Source: CAZEFK01 sp964511405
GTDB taxonomy: Bacteria > Pseudomonadota > Alphaproteobacteria > Elsterales > Elsteraceae
Direction: 5' to 3'
DNA: 48,068 nucleotides
Assembly (NCBI GenBank): GCA_964511405.1
Contig: CAZEFK010000016.1
Span: forward strand, 1 to 48,068
In this document: positions 35,429 through 43,278 of the stretch, piece after piece
How positions within the stretch are numbered: position 1 is the stretch's first letter
Layout: each line of letters begins with the position of its first letter
The notes under the pieces: generated by a model
Databases searched by the model: none
The model's input: only the letters and a program-made list of their open reading frames with translations
Told to the model about the DNA's origin: nothing
Position numbers and translations under genes: made by a program

Positions 35429-35486
35429 GCCGTCACGCCGCGCGCACCCGGTCCCCGCGCGCCGTCAAGCGGCGCGCACGCGGTCC
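35429..35486 (-). repeat. Imperfect 32-bp tandem copy of the chemoreceptor 3' end
   Basis: On the minus strand, the last codons of the chemoreceptor, encoding DRVRAA and stop, are repeated 32 bp downstream with the same peptide and stop (23 of 28 bases match). The real stop (35465-35467) also lies in the 5-base loop of a perfect 8-bp hairpin (35457-35464 with 35470-35477). Confidence 0.6.
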
Positions 35487-37645
35487 AGGAACCGGTCGAC
35501 CTCGGCGCGCAGGCGGTCGGCGCGATCGGACAGGCCGCGCGCGGAGTCGAGGACCACCTTGGCCGCTTCGCCGGTGTCCTCGGCAGCATCGGCGACGCTG
35601 GCCAGGCTTCCGGAGGCGCTCTCGCTGCCCTTGGCCGCCTCGGCGACATGGATCGCGATGTCGCGGGTCGTGGCGTCCTGCCGGCCGGCGGCGCCGGCGA
35701 TCGTCGCAGCATTGTCGCTGACCTGGCGGATGGTCGCGCCGATGTGGTCGATCGCGGTCACCGCCCGTCCGGTCGCGTCCTGAATGGCCCGGATCTGAGC
35801 GCCGATCTCGTCCGTCGCCCGGCCGGTCTGGCTGGCCAGCGTCTTGACCTCGTTGGCCACGACCGCGAAGCCCTGGCCGGCGGGCCCGGCGCGGGCGGCC
35901 TCGATGGTGGCGTTGAGCGCCAGCAGGTTGGTTTGCTCGGCGATGTCGCTGATGAGCTTCACTACGTCTCCGACATTCCGCGCCGCGTCCGACAGGGTGC
36001 GCATGGTCGCCTGGGTCTGCGCGGCCTCGTCGACGGCGCGGTTCGCCACCGTCGCGGACTCGGCGGCGCGCCCGTCGATCTCGGCGGTCGAGCTGGACAG
36101 CGCTTCGGTCGCCGCGGCGGCGGTCTCGACATTGCTCGCGGCCTGGCGCGAGGCGGCGGCCGCCGCCGCGGTCTGGCGGCTGGTCTCGCCGGCGGTGCCG
36201 ACCAGACCGGCCGCAGCCTGGGTCATCTCGCGCGCCGACAGCGACATGGTCTCGACCAGCTCGCGGAAGCTCGACTCGAACTGATCGGCGAGCGCGAGCA
36301 GCTCGGTCCGGCGCTGCGCGGCCTGCTGCCGGCGCTCGGCGGCCGCCCGCTCCTCGGCGTCGCGCGCGGCGCGGCCATTGTCGCGGAACACCATCAGCGC
36401 GGCCGCCATGTCGGCAATCTCGTCGCCGCCGGCCTGGGCGATCTCGGCGTCGAGATTGCCGGCGGCGATCTCCATCATGCTGCGGCGCAGCCGGATCAGC
36501 CGTCCGACGATCGTCCGCCCGACATAGCGCCACGCGATGACGGCGGCGCTGACCAGGCTGGCGGCAGCGATGGCGATCAGCATCAGTCGGCCGCGGCTGG
36601 TCGCCGCCGCGGCCCGCGCCGCCGATTGTCGGGCCTCGCCATCGCTGGCGGCGACCAGTTGGGTCACGTCCTGGCCCAGGGCGTCGGCCAGGCGCCGGTG
36701 GAGGACCAGCTTGGTCTCGGCCGCGGCCGCGGCCTCCAGTTCCTCGTGGCGCAGCGCGAACAGGCTGGCGTCGCCGCGCCCGAGACCCAGCAGGGCGCCG
36801 ATGGGGTCGCGAAGGGCGTCGCCGGCAGGGGCGCCCTTGAGCGCCTGCAGCGACTTCGCCATATGGTCGGCGGCGGCCGTGAAGCGATCGCGAATGGGTA
36901 CCAGCAGATCCTTCGACGGCACGCCGGCCGCCTCGCCCAGCAGCCCGAAGACCAGGTTGCTGTCGGCCCGCAGCTCGTACATCGCGGTGACAGCGCCCAG
37001 CTGCTGGTCGGCCAGGGCGGTCAGCTGCGTCCCGATCGCCTTGATGTCGCCGGCATCGGTCGCCGATTCCAGGCCGGTGGCGAGATCGAAGGCGGCATCG
37101 TCGAGCAGCGGGGCGAGCTTCGCGTCCAGGGCGCGGTGGGCGCCGGCCAGCGCGGCGAGCGCGGCGGCGCGCCGGGCGGTCAGGTCCTGGCGCCGCTCGA
37201 CCAGCGCGGCGAGCGCGGTGAGGTTGGCCGCCAGGTCGCCTGCGGTCTGGCGCAGCGCCGCCACGGCATCGTCATGGCCACCCGCCCCGGCCAGCCCGTC
37301 CACCGCCGCGCCGACGGCGGCGATCTGCGCGTTCAAGGTCGCGACCGCGGCAGTCCGTTCGGCCGCGTCGCGGGCCGCCAGCAGCGTCGGCGCCGCCGTC
37401 GAGATTTCGGCGCTGGCCTTGGCCAAGTGCAGCGACTGGGCCATTGCCGGCAGATTGGCCGCGGTGATGTGCTGGATGATGCCACCCAGCTGCCCGTACG
37501 AAGCCACGCCGATGGCACTGGCCAGCACGGTCAGGCTCGCCACCATGGCGAACGCGAGATAGAGCCGGCCGCGGATCGCAAGCGCGCCGCGGCGAGCCGA
37601 GCGTCCCCCGGAGCTCGGCGGCGCTCCGGCCGCGGCCTTAGCCAT
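35465..37645 (-). CDS. Methyl-accepting chemotaxis protein
   Basis: 726 residues. First membrane helix at ~25-48 (LYLAFAMVASLTVLASAIGVASY), a long helical periplasmic sensor (~50-350), second helix (RLMLIAIAAASLVSAAVIAW), a HAMP domain (RLIRLRRSMMEIAAGNLDAEIAQAGGDEIADMAAALMVFR) and the signalling domain whose hairpin tip is highly conserved (ISDIAEQTNLLALNATIEAARAG). It should signal to CheA/CheW in the cytoplasm. The gene starts 8 bp before the stop of the upstream binding protein, so it may sense solute through that protein. No clear methylation pentapeptide was assigned. Confidence 0.95.
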   Translation of the reverse strand: MAKAAAGAPPSSGGRSARRGALAIRGRLYLAFAMVASLTVLASAIGVASYGQLGGIIQHITAANLPAMAQSLHLAKASAEISTAAPTLLAARDAAERTAAVATLNAQIAAVGAAVDGLAGAGGHDDAVAALRQTAGDLAANLTALAALVERRQDLTARRAAALAALAGAHRALDAKLAPLLDDAAFDLATGLESATDAGDIKAIGTQLTALADQQLGAVTAMYELRADSNLVFGLLGEAAGVPSKDLLVPIRDRFTAAADHMAKSLQALKGAPAGDALRDPIGALLGLGRGDASLFALRHEELEAAAAAETKLVLHRRLADALGQDVTQLVAASDGEARQSAARAAAATSRGRLMLIAIAAASLVSAAVIAWRYVGRTIVGRLIRLRRSMMEIAAGNLDAEIAQAGGDEIADMAAALMVFRDNGRAARDAEERAAAERRQQAAQRRTELLALADQFESSFRELVETMSLSAREMTQAAAGLVGTAGETSRQTAAAAAASRQAASNVETAAAATEALSSSTAEIDGRAAESATVANRAVDEAAQTQATMRTLSDAARNVGDVVKLISDIAEQTNLLALNATIEAARAGPAGQGFAVVANEVKTLASQTGRATDEIGAQIRAIQDATGRAVTAIDHIGATIRQVSDNAATIAGAAGRQDATTRDIAIHVAEAAKGSESASGSLASVADAAEDTGEAAKVVLDSARGLSDRADRLRAEVDRFLDRVRAA

Positions 37646-38819
37646 TGCCGGCGCTCAGCGTGTCGACGGCCCGGAAGCTGCCGTCGGGCTGGATGACCGT
37701 CAGGAACACCCGGCTCGATCCTCGGTTGTTGCCCGGTCCGTAGTCGAGCGCCAGGCCGCCCAGGTCGAAATGGCCAGTCTTGCCGATGGTATCGAGGAAG
37801 GCCTGGCGGGTGATGTCCCCGGCGATCCGGCTCAGCGCCTCGACAGTCAGGCGGCCGACCAGGTAGCCCTCCAGGGAGACGAAGCCGGGGGCGGCGTCGG
37901 GCTGGGCGGCCTTGAGCGCCGCCTGGTAGCGCTTGACCACCTCGATGGCGGGATCGAACGGGAAGGGGACCACCTGGGTGACCACCACCCCGGCGCCGGC
38001 CGGGCCCAGCTCCTTGGCCAGCGCCTCGCTGCCGACGAAGGAGATGTTGACCATGGTCGCCTTCAGCTTCGACAGATGGGCGAGCTTGATGAACTCCGCG
38101 CAGGGCTTGTAGGCGCCGATCATGATGACGGCGTCGGGGTCGCCCTTGCGGATGGCCAGCAGGGCGCCCTTCACTGCGGTGGTGTTGCGCTCGTAGGTGC
38201 CTTCCGCCACCAGCGCCATCTGGCGCTTGTCGAGGGCGCGCTTGACGCCGGCGAGGCCGGCTTGGCCGAACGCGTCGTCCTGGTAGAAGATGGCGATGCG
38301 GGCGGCCTTGAGGTCCTGGGTCAGGTGCTCGACCATGGTCTCGGTCTCCTGGAAGTAGGAGGCCCGGACATTGACCACGGTCGGCTTGTAGGGCTCGCGC
38401 AGGAACTCGGCGCCGGTGAAGGCGCCGACGAACGGCACGCCGGCTTCGCTCGCGATCGGCTGCACGGCCGCCGAGGTCGGCGTGCCGACCGAGCCGACCA
38501 GCGCGAAGACTTTCTGATCGGCAATCAGCTTCTTGGCCTCGTCGATCGCCTTGGTCGGCTCGTACCCGTCGTCGGCCGAGACCAGGTCGATCTTGTGCCC
38601 CTTGACGCCGCCGGCGCGGTTGGCCTCGTCGAAGGCGGCCAGCAGCCCCTGGCGCATGCCCTGGCCCAGCGCCGACGCGGGGCCGCCCAGGGCCGCAACC
38701 TGGCCGAGCCGGATGCTGTCGGCGGTCACGCCGTCCTCGGCGCGCGCGACGCCCGCCGCGAGGCTGAAGATCACGGCGGCGGTCACCGTCATCGCGGCGC
38801 GGATCGTCCTGAGGTCCAT
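37638..38819 (-). CDS. Branched-chain amino acid-type ABC substrate-binding protein
   Basis: 393 residues with signal peptide (MTVTAAVIFSLAAGVARA). Peripla_BP_6 fold: SIRLGQVAALGGPASALGQGMRQGLLAAFDEANRAGGVKGHKIDLVSADDGYEPTKAIDEAKKLI, then FALVGSVGTPTSAAVQPIASEAGVPFVG, AIFYQDDAFGQAGLAGVKRAL and a C-terminal lobe ending in GFVSLEGYLVGRLTVEAL. The ligand may be an amino acid, amide or aromatic. No Liv permease or ATPase is adjacent. The stop overlaps the chemoreceptor start by 8 bases, which points to a sensing rather than a transport role. Confidence 0.92.
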   Translation of the reverse strand: MDLRTIRAAMTVTAAVIFSLAAGVARAEDGVTADSIRLGQVAALGGPASALGQGMRQGLLAAFDEANRAGGVKGHKIDLVSADDGYEPTKAIDEAKKLIADQKVFALVGSVGTPTSAAVQPIASEAGVPFVGAFTGAEFLREPYKPTVVNVRASYFQETETMVEHLTQDLKAARIAIFYQDDAFGQAGLAGVKRALDKRQMALVAEGTYERNTTAVKGALLAIRKGDPDAVIMIGAYKPCAEFIKLAHLSKLKATMVNISFVGSEALAKELGPAGAGVVVTQVVPFPFDPAIEVVKRYQAALKAAQPDAAPGFVSLEGYLVGRLTVEALSRIAGDITRQAFLDTIGKTGHFDLGGLALDYGPGNNRGSSRVFLTVIQPDGSFRAVDTLSAGNG

Positions 38820-39075
38820 CTGAACATGCTCCCTTGGTCACGACGCGACAGAGATTGCCGGCGCTGTTGCTGTTGGTTGCTAGGGGCTCTTATTTCCTGG
38901 TCCTGCCAGATTTACCACCCATCTTTGATTTCAAACAAATTCGAGCCAGCAGATACTAAATGATTATTGAAAGGAGAATAACATACGGTTAACTGCCGTG
39001 AACCCGCCGGGACCCGGCGCCTCCGCATAAACCCGGAGACAGCGGCGGCGGCCTCGTGCGAAAACCGGCGCCGCC
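38820..39075. promoter_or_regulatory. Divergent 256-bp region with AT-rich core
   Basis: Between the binding-protein gene (minus) and a GT2 gene (plus). The stretch 38900-38990 is markedly A/T-rich and probably holds divergent promoters. An AAAGGAG-like site (38969-38976) has no start codon at a fitting distance other than a 10-codon GTG frame that stops quickly. No boxes could be assigned. Confidence 0.35.
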
Positions 39076-39831
39076 ATGACACACCCCACCCTTGCCGGGG
39101 CGCCCGACCTGTCGGTCGTGGTGCCCGTGTTCAACGAAGCCGGCAACATCGCCGCCCTGGTCCGCGAGATCCGCGCCGCCCTGGCGCCGGTCCTGCGCTT
39201 CGAGATCGTCTATGTCGACGACGGCTCGACCGATGGCACCGACGCCGAGCTGCGCCAGGCCATGCGCGAGGCGCCGGAGTTGCGCGTGATCCGCCATGTC
39301 GGCCGCTGCGGCCAGTCGACGGCGTTGCGCACCGGCGTGCACGCGGCGCGGGCGCCCTGGATCGCGACCTTGGACGGCGACGGCCAGAACGACCCGGCCG
39401 ACCTGCCGGCTTTATGGCGGACCATGTCCGAGGCCGGCTGCGATCCCAGGCTGATGGTCGCCGGCTGGCGGCGGGTCTATCGCAGCACGCAGGTGCGCCG
39501 GGTCGGCTCGCGGATCGCCAATGCGGTGCGCCGCTGGATGCTGGACGACGGCACGCCCGACACCGGCTGCACGCTCAAGATCATGGCCCGTGCCCTGTAT
39601 CTGGAGCTGCCCTATTTCGACCACATGCACCGGTTCATGGGCGCCCTGGTCATCCGGCACGGCGGCCGAGTGATGACGGTGCCGGTCAACCACCGCCTGC
39701 GCACCCGCGGCGTGTCGAAATACGGCATGCTCGACCGGCTGCTGGTCGGCATCGTCGATCTGTTCGGCGTGCTGTGGCTGGCCCGCCGCACCCGGCTGCC
39801 GGAGCGGGTGGTCGAGATCGCCGCGGAATGA
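39076..39831 (+). CDS. GT2 glycosyltransferase, dolichol-phosphate mannosyltransferase-like
   Basis: 251 residues. GT-A domain: LSVVVPVFNEAGNIAALVREI, FEIVYVDDGSTDGT (nucleotide site), GRCGQSTALRTGVHAARAPWIATLDGDGQNDPADL with the DGD metal site, and GCTLKIMARALYLELPYFDHMHRFMGALVIRHGG. This is the DPM1/GtrB type that moves a sugar onto a polyprenyl phosphate, but without membrane helices. The lipid-linked sugar may be used by a GT39-type enzyme such as the one at 43987. The last codons (ERVVEIAAE and stop) recur as a remnant at 40920. Confidence 0.9.
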   Translation: MTHPTLAGAPDLSVVVPVFNEAGNIAALVREIRAALAPVLRFEIVYVDDGSTDGTDAELRQAMREAPELRVIRHVGRCGQSTALRTGVHAARAPWIATLDGDGQNDPADLPALWRTMSEAGCDPRLMVAGWRRVYRSTQVRRVGSRIANAVRRWMLDDGTPDTGCTLKIMARALYLELPYFDHMHRFMGALVIRHGGRVMTVPVNHRLRTRGVSKYGMLDRLLVGIVDLFGVLWLARRTRLPERVVEIAAE

Positions 39832-39905
39832 CGATTACAATCCATCGTCAGCGGCCTCGATGACCACCGGCCATTTCGCTGCAAGTCCCGACAAACCAAA
39901 CCATT
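39802..39905. repeat. Duplicated gene junction, copy A
   Basis: First 62 bases match 40920-40981 at 53 of 62 positions. A second block from 39867 (CCGGCCAT..CGC.GCAAGTCC) matches 41016 onward; 35 bases present in copy B are missing. Copy A holds the intact 3' end of the GT2 gene plus a broken 3' end of the 376-aa gene. Confidence 0.8.
39835..39905 (-). pseudogene. Remnant of the 3' end of the 376-aa protein gene
   Basis: On the minus strand this encodes VVIEAADDGL and stop, matching VTIVEADDDVV and stop of the intact gene at 40953. Upstream, the DNA GACTTGC..CGA.ATGGCCGG is shared, but one G is lost and about 36 bases are deleted, so it cannot be translated as the same protein. Confidence 0.65.
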
Positions 39906-40060
39906 CTTGGTAATGGTCGGGTAAAATCCCTTGGAACGGCTGTCCGGTCTGCTGCCAGACAGGATCGACGGGTCTGCAATTTATGCGCGGAAGGTGGCGA
40001 CAATACTCAAGTGGCGTCGATCTTGCTTGTTTGCGTGCTCCATCACAGGGAGCAAGGACG

Positions 40061-40804
40061 ATGCGCCTTCTGCAAAAGAGAGCGATTGCCGCCGCGATGG
40101 GCCTGTTCGGCATCCTGGCCGGGGCGAGCCCGGGTCACGCGGACGTGATCTATGACGTGTACGCCACCGATATCGGCTACGATGTTCAGCACGAGACATA
40201 TGTCGATGTCGCCAGCGAGCCGCTTACTCATTTGGCGACACCGCAGCTCATGGGGCAGATCACCATTTCCGATGCCGCCTATGGCGCAGGCGTCGCCCAT
40301 GTGGGCGGCGGGATCACCAATTTCAACGTATTCGACTTGACAAGCTGGAATTATTGTGGCGGTCGTCCTGATGCAACACAGTGTATTCAAATGCACGCTG
40401 CACCCTCGTTGAACGTGCCGGATTGTGGCAATTATCATTCCACAGGCGCCTGCGTTGAGGCGCAAGCCACGTTGACGTTGTTGGCCGACCGCCGGTCAGC
40501 TGCCCTGACGGCGCACGCCTTGATGCTTTACATGTGGGATGGTGTCGATGAGGGCGACCCCAACGGTTTTGGGTACCTGAAGGCTGTCGACTATCTCATG
40601 AGCTACGACGATTTCGCCTCGACCGACAGCAACGGCGTCCTTTCCGCATACTCGACGAGCGACGGTTGGTTGTACGCACCCTATTACCTGGGCCATATCG
40701 TCCGCGCTGAGACGGTTCAGGTCCCCGAGCCTGCCACTCTGGCGTTGTTTGCCGTGGGCATGATCGGCGTCGGCGCCGCCAGGGTCCGTCGCTCGAAGCG
40801 GTGA
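40061..40804 (+). CDS. PEP-CTERM sorting-domain surface protein
   Basis: 247 residues from ATG 40061 (AAGGA just upstream). Signal peptide AIAAAMGLFGILAGASPGHA, a middle domain of ~190 residues without known family (four Cys, many Tyr/Asp/Thr), and a C-terminal PEP-CTERM: VPEPATLALFAVGMIGVGAARVRRSKR, i.e. VPEP motif, hydrophobic helix and Arg/Lys tail. Such proteins are processed by an exosortase and often go with exopolysaccharide production; no exosortase is in the window. Base composition is unlike its neighbours (for example 27 of 60 bases are G/C at 40321-40380), which suggests transfer. Flanked by the duplicated junction repeats. Confidence 0.85.
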   Translation: MRLLQKRAIAAAMGLFGILAGASPGHADVIYDVYATDIGYDVQHETYVDVASEPLTHLATPQLMGQITISDAAYGAGVAHVGGGITNFNVFDLTSWNYCGGRPDATQCIQMHAAPSLNVPDCGNYHSTGACVEAQATLTLLADRRSAALTAHALMLYMWDGVDEGDPNGFGYLKAVDYLMSYDDFASTDSNGVLSAYSTSDGWLYAPYYLGHIVRAETVQVPEPATLALFAVGMIGVGAARVRRSKR

Positions 40805-40829
40805 CGCGGGCATGGGGATGGTTCGGTTC

Positions 40830-40867
40830 GGCTGAGGCGGTCGCCTTCGGGCGGGCCGTCCTCAGCC
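40830..40867 (+). terminator. Hairpin after the PEP-CTERM gene
   Basis: GGCTGAGG (40830-40837) and CCTCAGCC (40860-40867) form a perfect 8-bp stem with a 22-base loop that is itself GC-rich, 25 bases after the stop. No T-run. Confidence 0.45.
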
Positions 40868-40898
40868 AAGCGCTCCCGACCGCTGGTGTCCGCCGGGT

Positions 40899-40950
40899 CT
40901 TCCGAAGCGCCGCCTGCTAGAGCGGGTGGTCGAGATCGCTGCAGAATGAC
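40899..40950 (+). pseudogene. Remnant of the GT2 3' end
   Basis: The frame LPKRRLLERVVEIAAE and stop matches ARRTRLPERVVEIAAE and stop at the end of the GT2 gene (39831). Two of the base changes within ERVVEIAAE are synonymous. Nothing upstream encodes the rest of the enzyme. Confidence 0.65.
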
Positions 40951-41055
40951 GACTACACCACATCGTCGTCGGCCTCGACGATGGTGACATCGCGCGGGCT
41001 CATGAGAGTTAATCGCCGGCCATCTCGTCGCAAGTCCCCGACCACGCGAATCCAT
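40920..41055. repeat. Duplicated gene junction, copy B
   Basis: Partner of 39802-39905. Copy B holds the intact 3' end of the 376-aa gene and the remnant GT2 end. Confidence 0.8.
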
Positions 41056-42083
41056 TGCTTCGCCTTGGCCGCATCATAGATCAGGCCGCGCTCCGACTCG
41101 CCGAATTGAACGCGTACGCGCCGAAGTCCGCCGCCGATTACGGTCTCGATCATCGCGGCTCCATCGAAGCGCTCCGGGTCCTCCGCAATGCTTACGATCT
41201 TCCCGTCGAGCGTGACGTCAGGTTCAGGCTCGTGTCGGGCCAACTCGGCGGCAGCCTCGGTAAGGACCGATGCATCTTCGCGCTTCAGCCGAATCCGGAC
41301 CGGATTTGGCTCGGGCTGGGCTGGGCTCCATCCGATCGAGACGTCTATTCCCTCTCCCTCTCGGGCCAACTTCGCCAGGGCTTGGCAAAGATTTGCGCTC
41401 ACTCCGGCCCGATACGCCTCGACCAGAGGGGAGACGCCGCCGGCGACGGTCTGTCGTATGGCCGCCTCGATTGCCTGCAAGGCGCAGCCCAGCGCAAGCG
41501 TGACTCGGCGGCCGAACGTCGTTCGGCCGAGATCGAGGGCGCCGGGCGAGCTTGGCGTGAAGTCCCAGGGGCTGAGCAGCGTAAGCACGAAACTGCCGCG
41601 CTGGCTCTGGCCGAGCCGGACGTTGTCCAGATAGGCGCCGACCTCTTCGAACCGCCGGCCGCGCCAACTGCGTCGGGGGGTTGGCGACGCGGCCGCGTTG
41701 GCCGCCGCGAGCACCAGATTTCGGGCTTCCTGGTGCAGGTCGATCCCCGTCGACAGCCGTACGGAGCCATAGTCGTCGGCATCGGGTGATCGGACCTTGA
41801 CGACATCGAACGGGGCCAGTGTCAGATCGGTCAGTATCTCGGTTGGCGAGCGCTCCAGCGCGGTCGCCAGGTCCTCCACCAGTTCGGCCATGCGCCGCAC
41901 GAAGTCACGTGCTTGCGGCGATGTGGGCAGGATGACCTCCAGCGCATCCGCATCGCGGGCGAAGATCGCGCCATAGGTGCCGTAGCTGCCTTTGTGCTCG
42001 AATCCTTGCATGCGGAGCCATCCCGCAACATCGCGCGGTGACAGAGCCGCCAAGACCGACTCGTCGGTGGGGCCAAGTCTCAT
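40953..42083 (-). CDS. 376-aa protein of unknown function, coupled to DUF4365 gene
   Basis: 376 residues from ATG 42083, overlapping the DUF4365 stop as ATGA; the frame upstream to 42218 lies inside that gene. No signal peptide or membrane helix. Visible segments: an N-terminal part with SYGTYGAIFARDADALEVILPTS; a middle helical region (RNLVLAAANAAA, ALQAIEAAIRQTVAGGVSPLVEAYRAGVSANLCQALAKL) and a C-terminal beta-rich part (VRVRVQFGESERGLIYDAAKAKQWIRVVGDLRRDGRRLTLMSPRDVTIVEADDD) that looks like a small OB- or SH3-like barrel. I do not recognise the family. Strict coupling to a nuclease-like partner suggests a two-gene module. A broken copy of its 3' end is at 39835. Confidence 0.8.
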   Translation of the reverse strand: MRLGPTDESVLAALSPRDVAGWLRMQGFEHKGSYGTYGAIFARDADALEVILPTSPQARDFVRRMAELVEDLATALERSPTEILTDLTLAPFDVVKVRSPDADDYGSVRLSTGIDLHQEARNLVLAAANAAASPTPRRSWRGRRFEEVGAYLDNVRLGQSQRGSFVLTLLSPWDFTPSSPGALDLGRTTFGRRVTLALGCALQAIEAAIRQTVAGGVSPLVEAYRAGVSANLCQALAKLAREGEGIDVSIGWSPAQPEPNPVRIRLKREDASVLTEAAAELARHEPEPDVTLDGKIVSIAEDPERFDGAAMIETVIGGGLRRVRVQFGESERGLIYDAAKAKQWIRVVGDLRRDGRRLTLMSPRDVTIVEADDDVV

Positions 42084-42580
42084 TGCGGGCTCGCCTGCTG
42101 AAAGGTGTCGGTCATCATGCGCCGGAGCGCGACAACGTCGAACCGCTGGGCGCGCGGGATGGCGACTGTCACCGCCGCTTTGTTCGTCGTAGCCGGCTGT
42201 CCTCGCAGGTCCATCCAATATGCACAGCGGCGGATCAGCAATGCCTCTTCATTGCTGGTAAGCCAAAACTCGTCCCGCGGGTCCAGCACCAGGGCGACCA
42301 GGAAGTGCGGAGCGGTACAGTGGGGGTCCCGGAGGTCGTCGTAATTCTTGATGGGAAGGTTGAAGGCGACCCTGTCGTCTCTGATACATTCGGAAGATGT
42401 CGCCTTGAGCTGCAGGTCTATCGACACTTTTCGTCCGCTGACTGGCCGGACCGTGGCGTCAACGCTCTGCTTGTCGATGTCGAGCTTGCTAATCTGGCAG
42501 CCTGCCCGAGCAGCCACAGCCGCAACATAGGCGATGGACAGCCGCTCTTTGATGTCGTTGGGTCCCGTCGCGATCACCAT
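42080..42580 (-). CDS. DUF4365-domain, nuclease-like protein
   Basis: 166 residues from ATG 42580 (GAGGG about 11 bases upstream); GTG 42604 would add 8 residues. The sequence follows the DUF4365 pattern: NDIKERLSIAYVAAVAARAGCQI, then DIDKQSVDATV, VSIDLQLKAT (D-x-Q-x-K, like the PD-(D/E)xK nuclease core), FNLPIKNYDDLRD, PHFLVALVLD, CAYWMDLRG and VTVAIPRAQRFDVVALRRMM. DUF4365 domains are found in restriction-like and defence-associated proteins; biochemical roles are largely unproven. Overlaps the 376-aa gene by 4 bases. G/C content (32 of 60 at 42361-42420) is lower than in core genes nearby. Confidence 0.8.
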   Translation of the reverse strand: MVIATGPNDIKERLSIAYVAAVAARAGCQISKLDIDKQSVDATVRPVSGRKVSIDLQLKATSSECIRDDRVAFNLPIKNYDDLRDPHCTAPHFLVALVLDPRDEFWLTSNEEALLIRRCAYWMDLRGQPATTNKAAVTVAIPRAQRFDVVALRRMMTDTFQQASPQ

Positions 42581-42693
42581 GTCGGCTGCGCCCTCGATCG
42601 GCACGGACCGCGATAGACCGCCACGGTCTCCGACGGTGCGCCGTTTCAGACATTTAGATGATCGGGAATTCGGCCCGCAAGCAGCGACGACCC

Positions 42694-43266
42694 TCAGATC
42701 CGGGTCTTGTCGGCCGCCTTCTTCAGCCGGTCGACCGCAGCCTTGATGTCGGGCAGGTGCGGGTTGATGTCCAGGGCTTGCTGATAGGCGTCGAGCGCAT
42801 CATCGTCCTTGCCCTGGGCTTCCTTGATTTGGCCGAGGCCAACCAGGGCGCCCCAGTGGCGCGGCTCCAGCGCCAGGGTGTGGGCGATATCGCTTTCGGA
42901 CTGCTTGTAGTCGCCGAGCAGGAAGAACAGGGTCGCCCGCTTGTTCCAGCCTTCCGAGAAGTCGGGGTGGGCCTCGACGGCGGCGGTGAAGCTGGACAGC
43001 GCCTGCTCGTAGTCGCGGTCGGCCAGGGCCGTGGTGCCCTGCAGCAGGTACAGGTCGACCGTGGCGCTGCCCGATTCGCTCCAGATCTGCCAGATCTGCG
43101 ATTGCACGCGCTGGGCCGCGCCCTCGTCCGTGGTGGATTTGAGGCGCTGGAACAGCTGGTCCAGCCGCGAATCCTTCTGCCCGGCCCAGGCCGGACCCGC
43201 GAGCCAGGCCAGGCAGGCCAGGATCACCATCGTCACGCGCATGGCAGTCAGCATGCGCCGCCCCAT
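42694..43266 (-). CDS. Periplasmic TPR-repeat protein
   Basis: 190 residues from ATG 43266 (in-frame ATGs at 43254 and 43242 are alternatives). Signal peptide MRVTMVILACLAWLAGPAWA. Residues ~65-180 contain about three TPR motifs: VDLYLLQGTTALADRDYEQALSSFTAAVEAHPDF, EGWNKRATLFFLLGDYKQSESDIAHTLALEP, WGALVGLGQIKEAQGKDDDALDAYQQALDINPHLP. A protein-interaction role in the periplasm is likely. It starts 12 bp after the TVP38 gene, so both are probably one transcript. Confidence 0.88.
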   Translation of the reverse strand: MGRRMLTAMRVTMVILACLAWLAGPAWAGQKDSRLDQLFQRLKSTTDEGAAQRVQSQIWQIWSESGSATVDLYLLQGTTALADRDYEQALSSFTAAVEAHPDFSEGWNKRATLFFLLGDYKQSESDIAHTLALEPRHWGALVGLGQIKEAQGKDDDALDAYQQALDINPHLPDIKAAVDRLKKAADKTRI

Positions 43267-43278
43267 CGCCGGAGTTGA

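Noticed and set aside
35201..37696. 831-codon plus-strand frame
   Set aside because: Antisense shadow of the chemoreceptor and amidohydrolase genes.
38998..39030. 10-codon GTG frame as a leader peptide of the GT2 gene
   Set aside because: Spacing from the AAAGGAG site is too long and there is no regulatory codon run or attenuator pair.
39835..40113. 92-codon minus-strand frame as a gene
   Set aside because: Only its last codons match the 376-aa protein; the rest is antisense to the PEP-CTERM leader and has no supported start.
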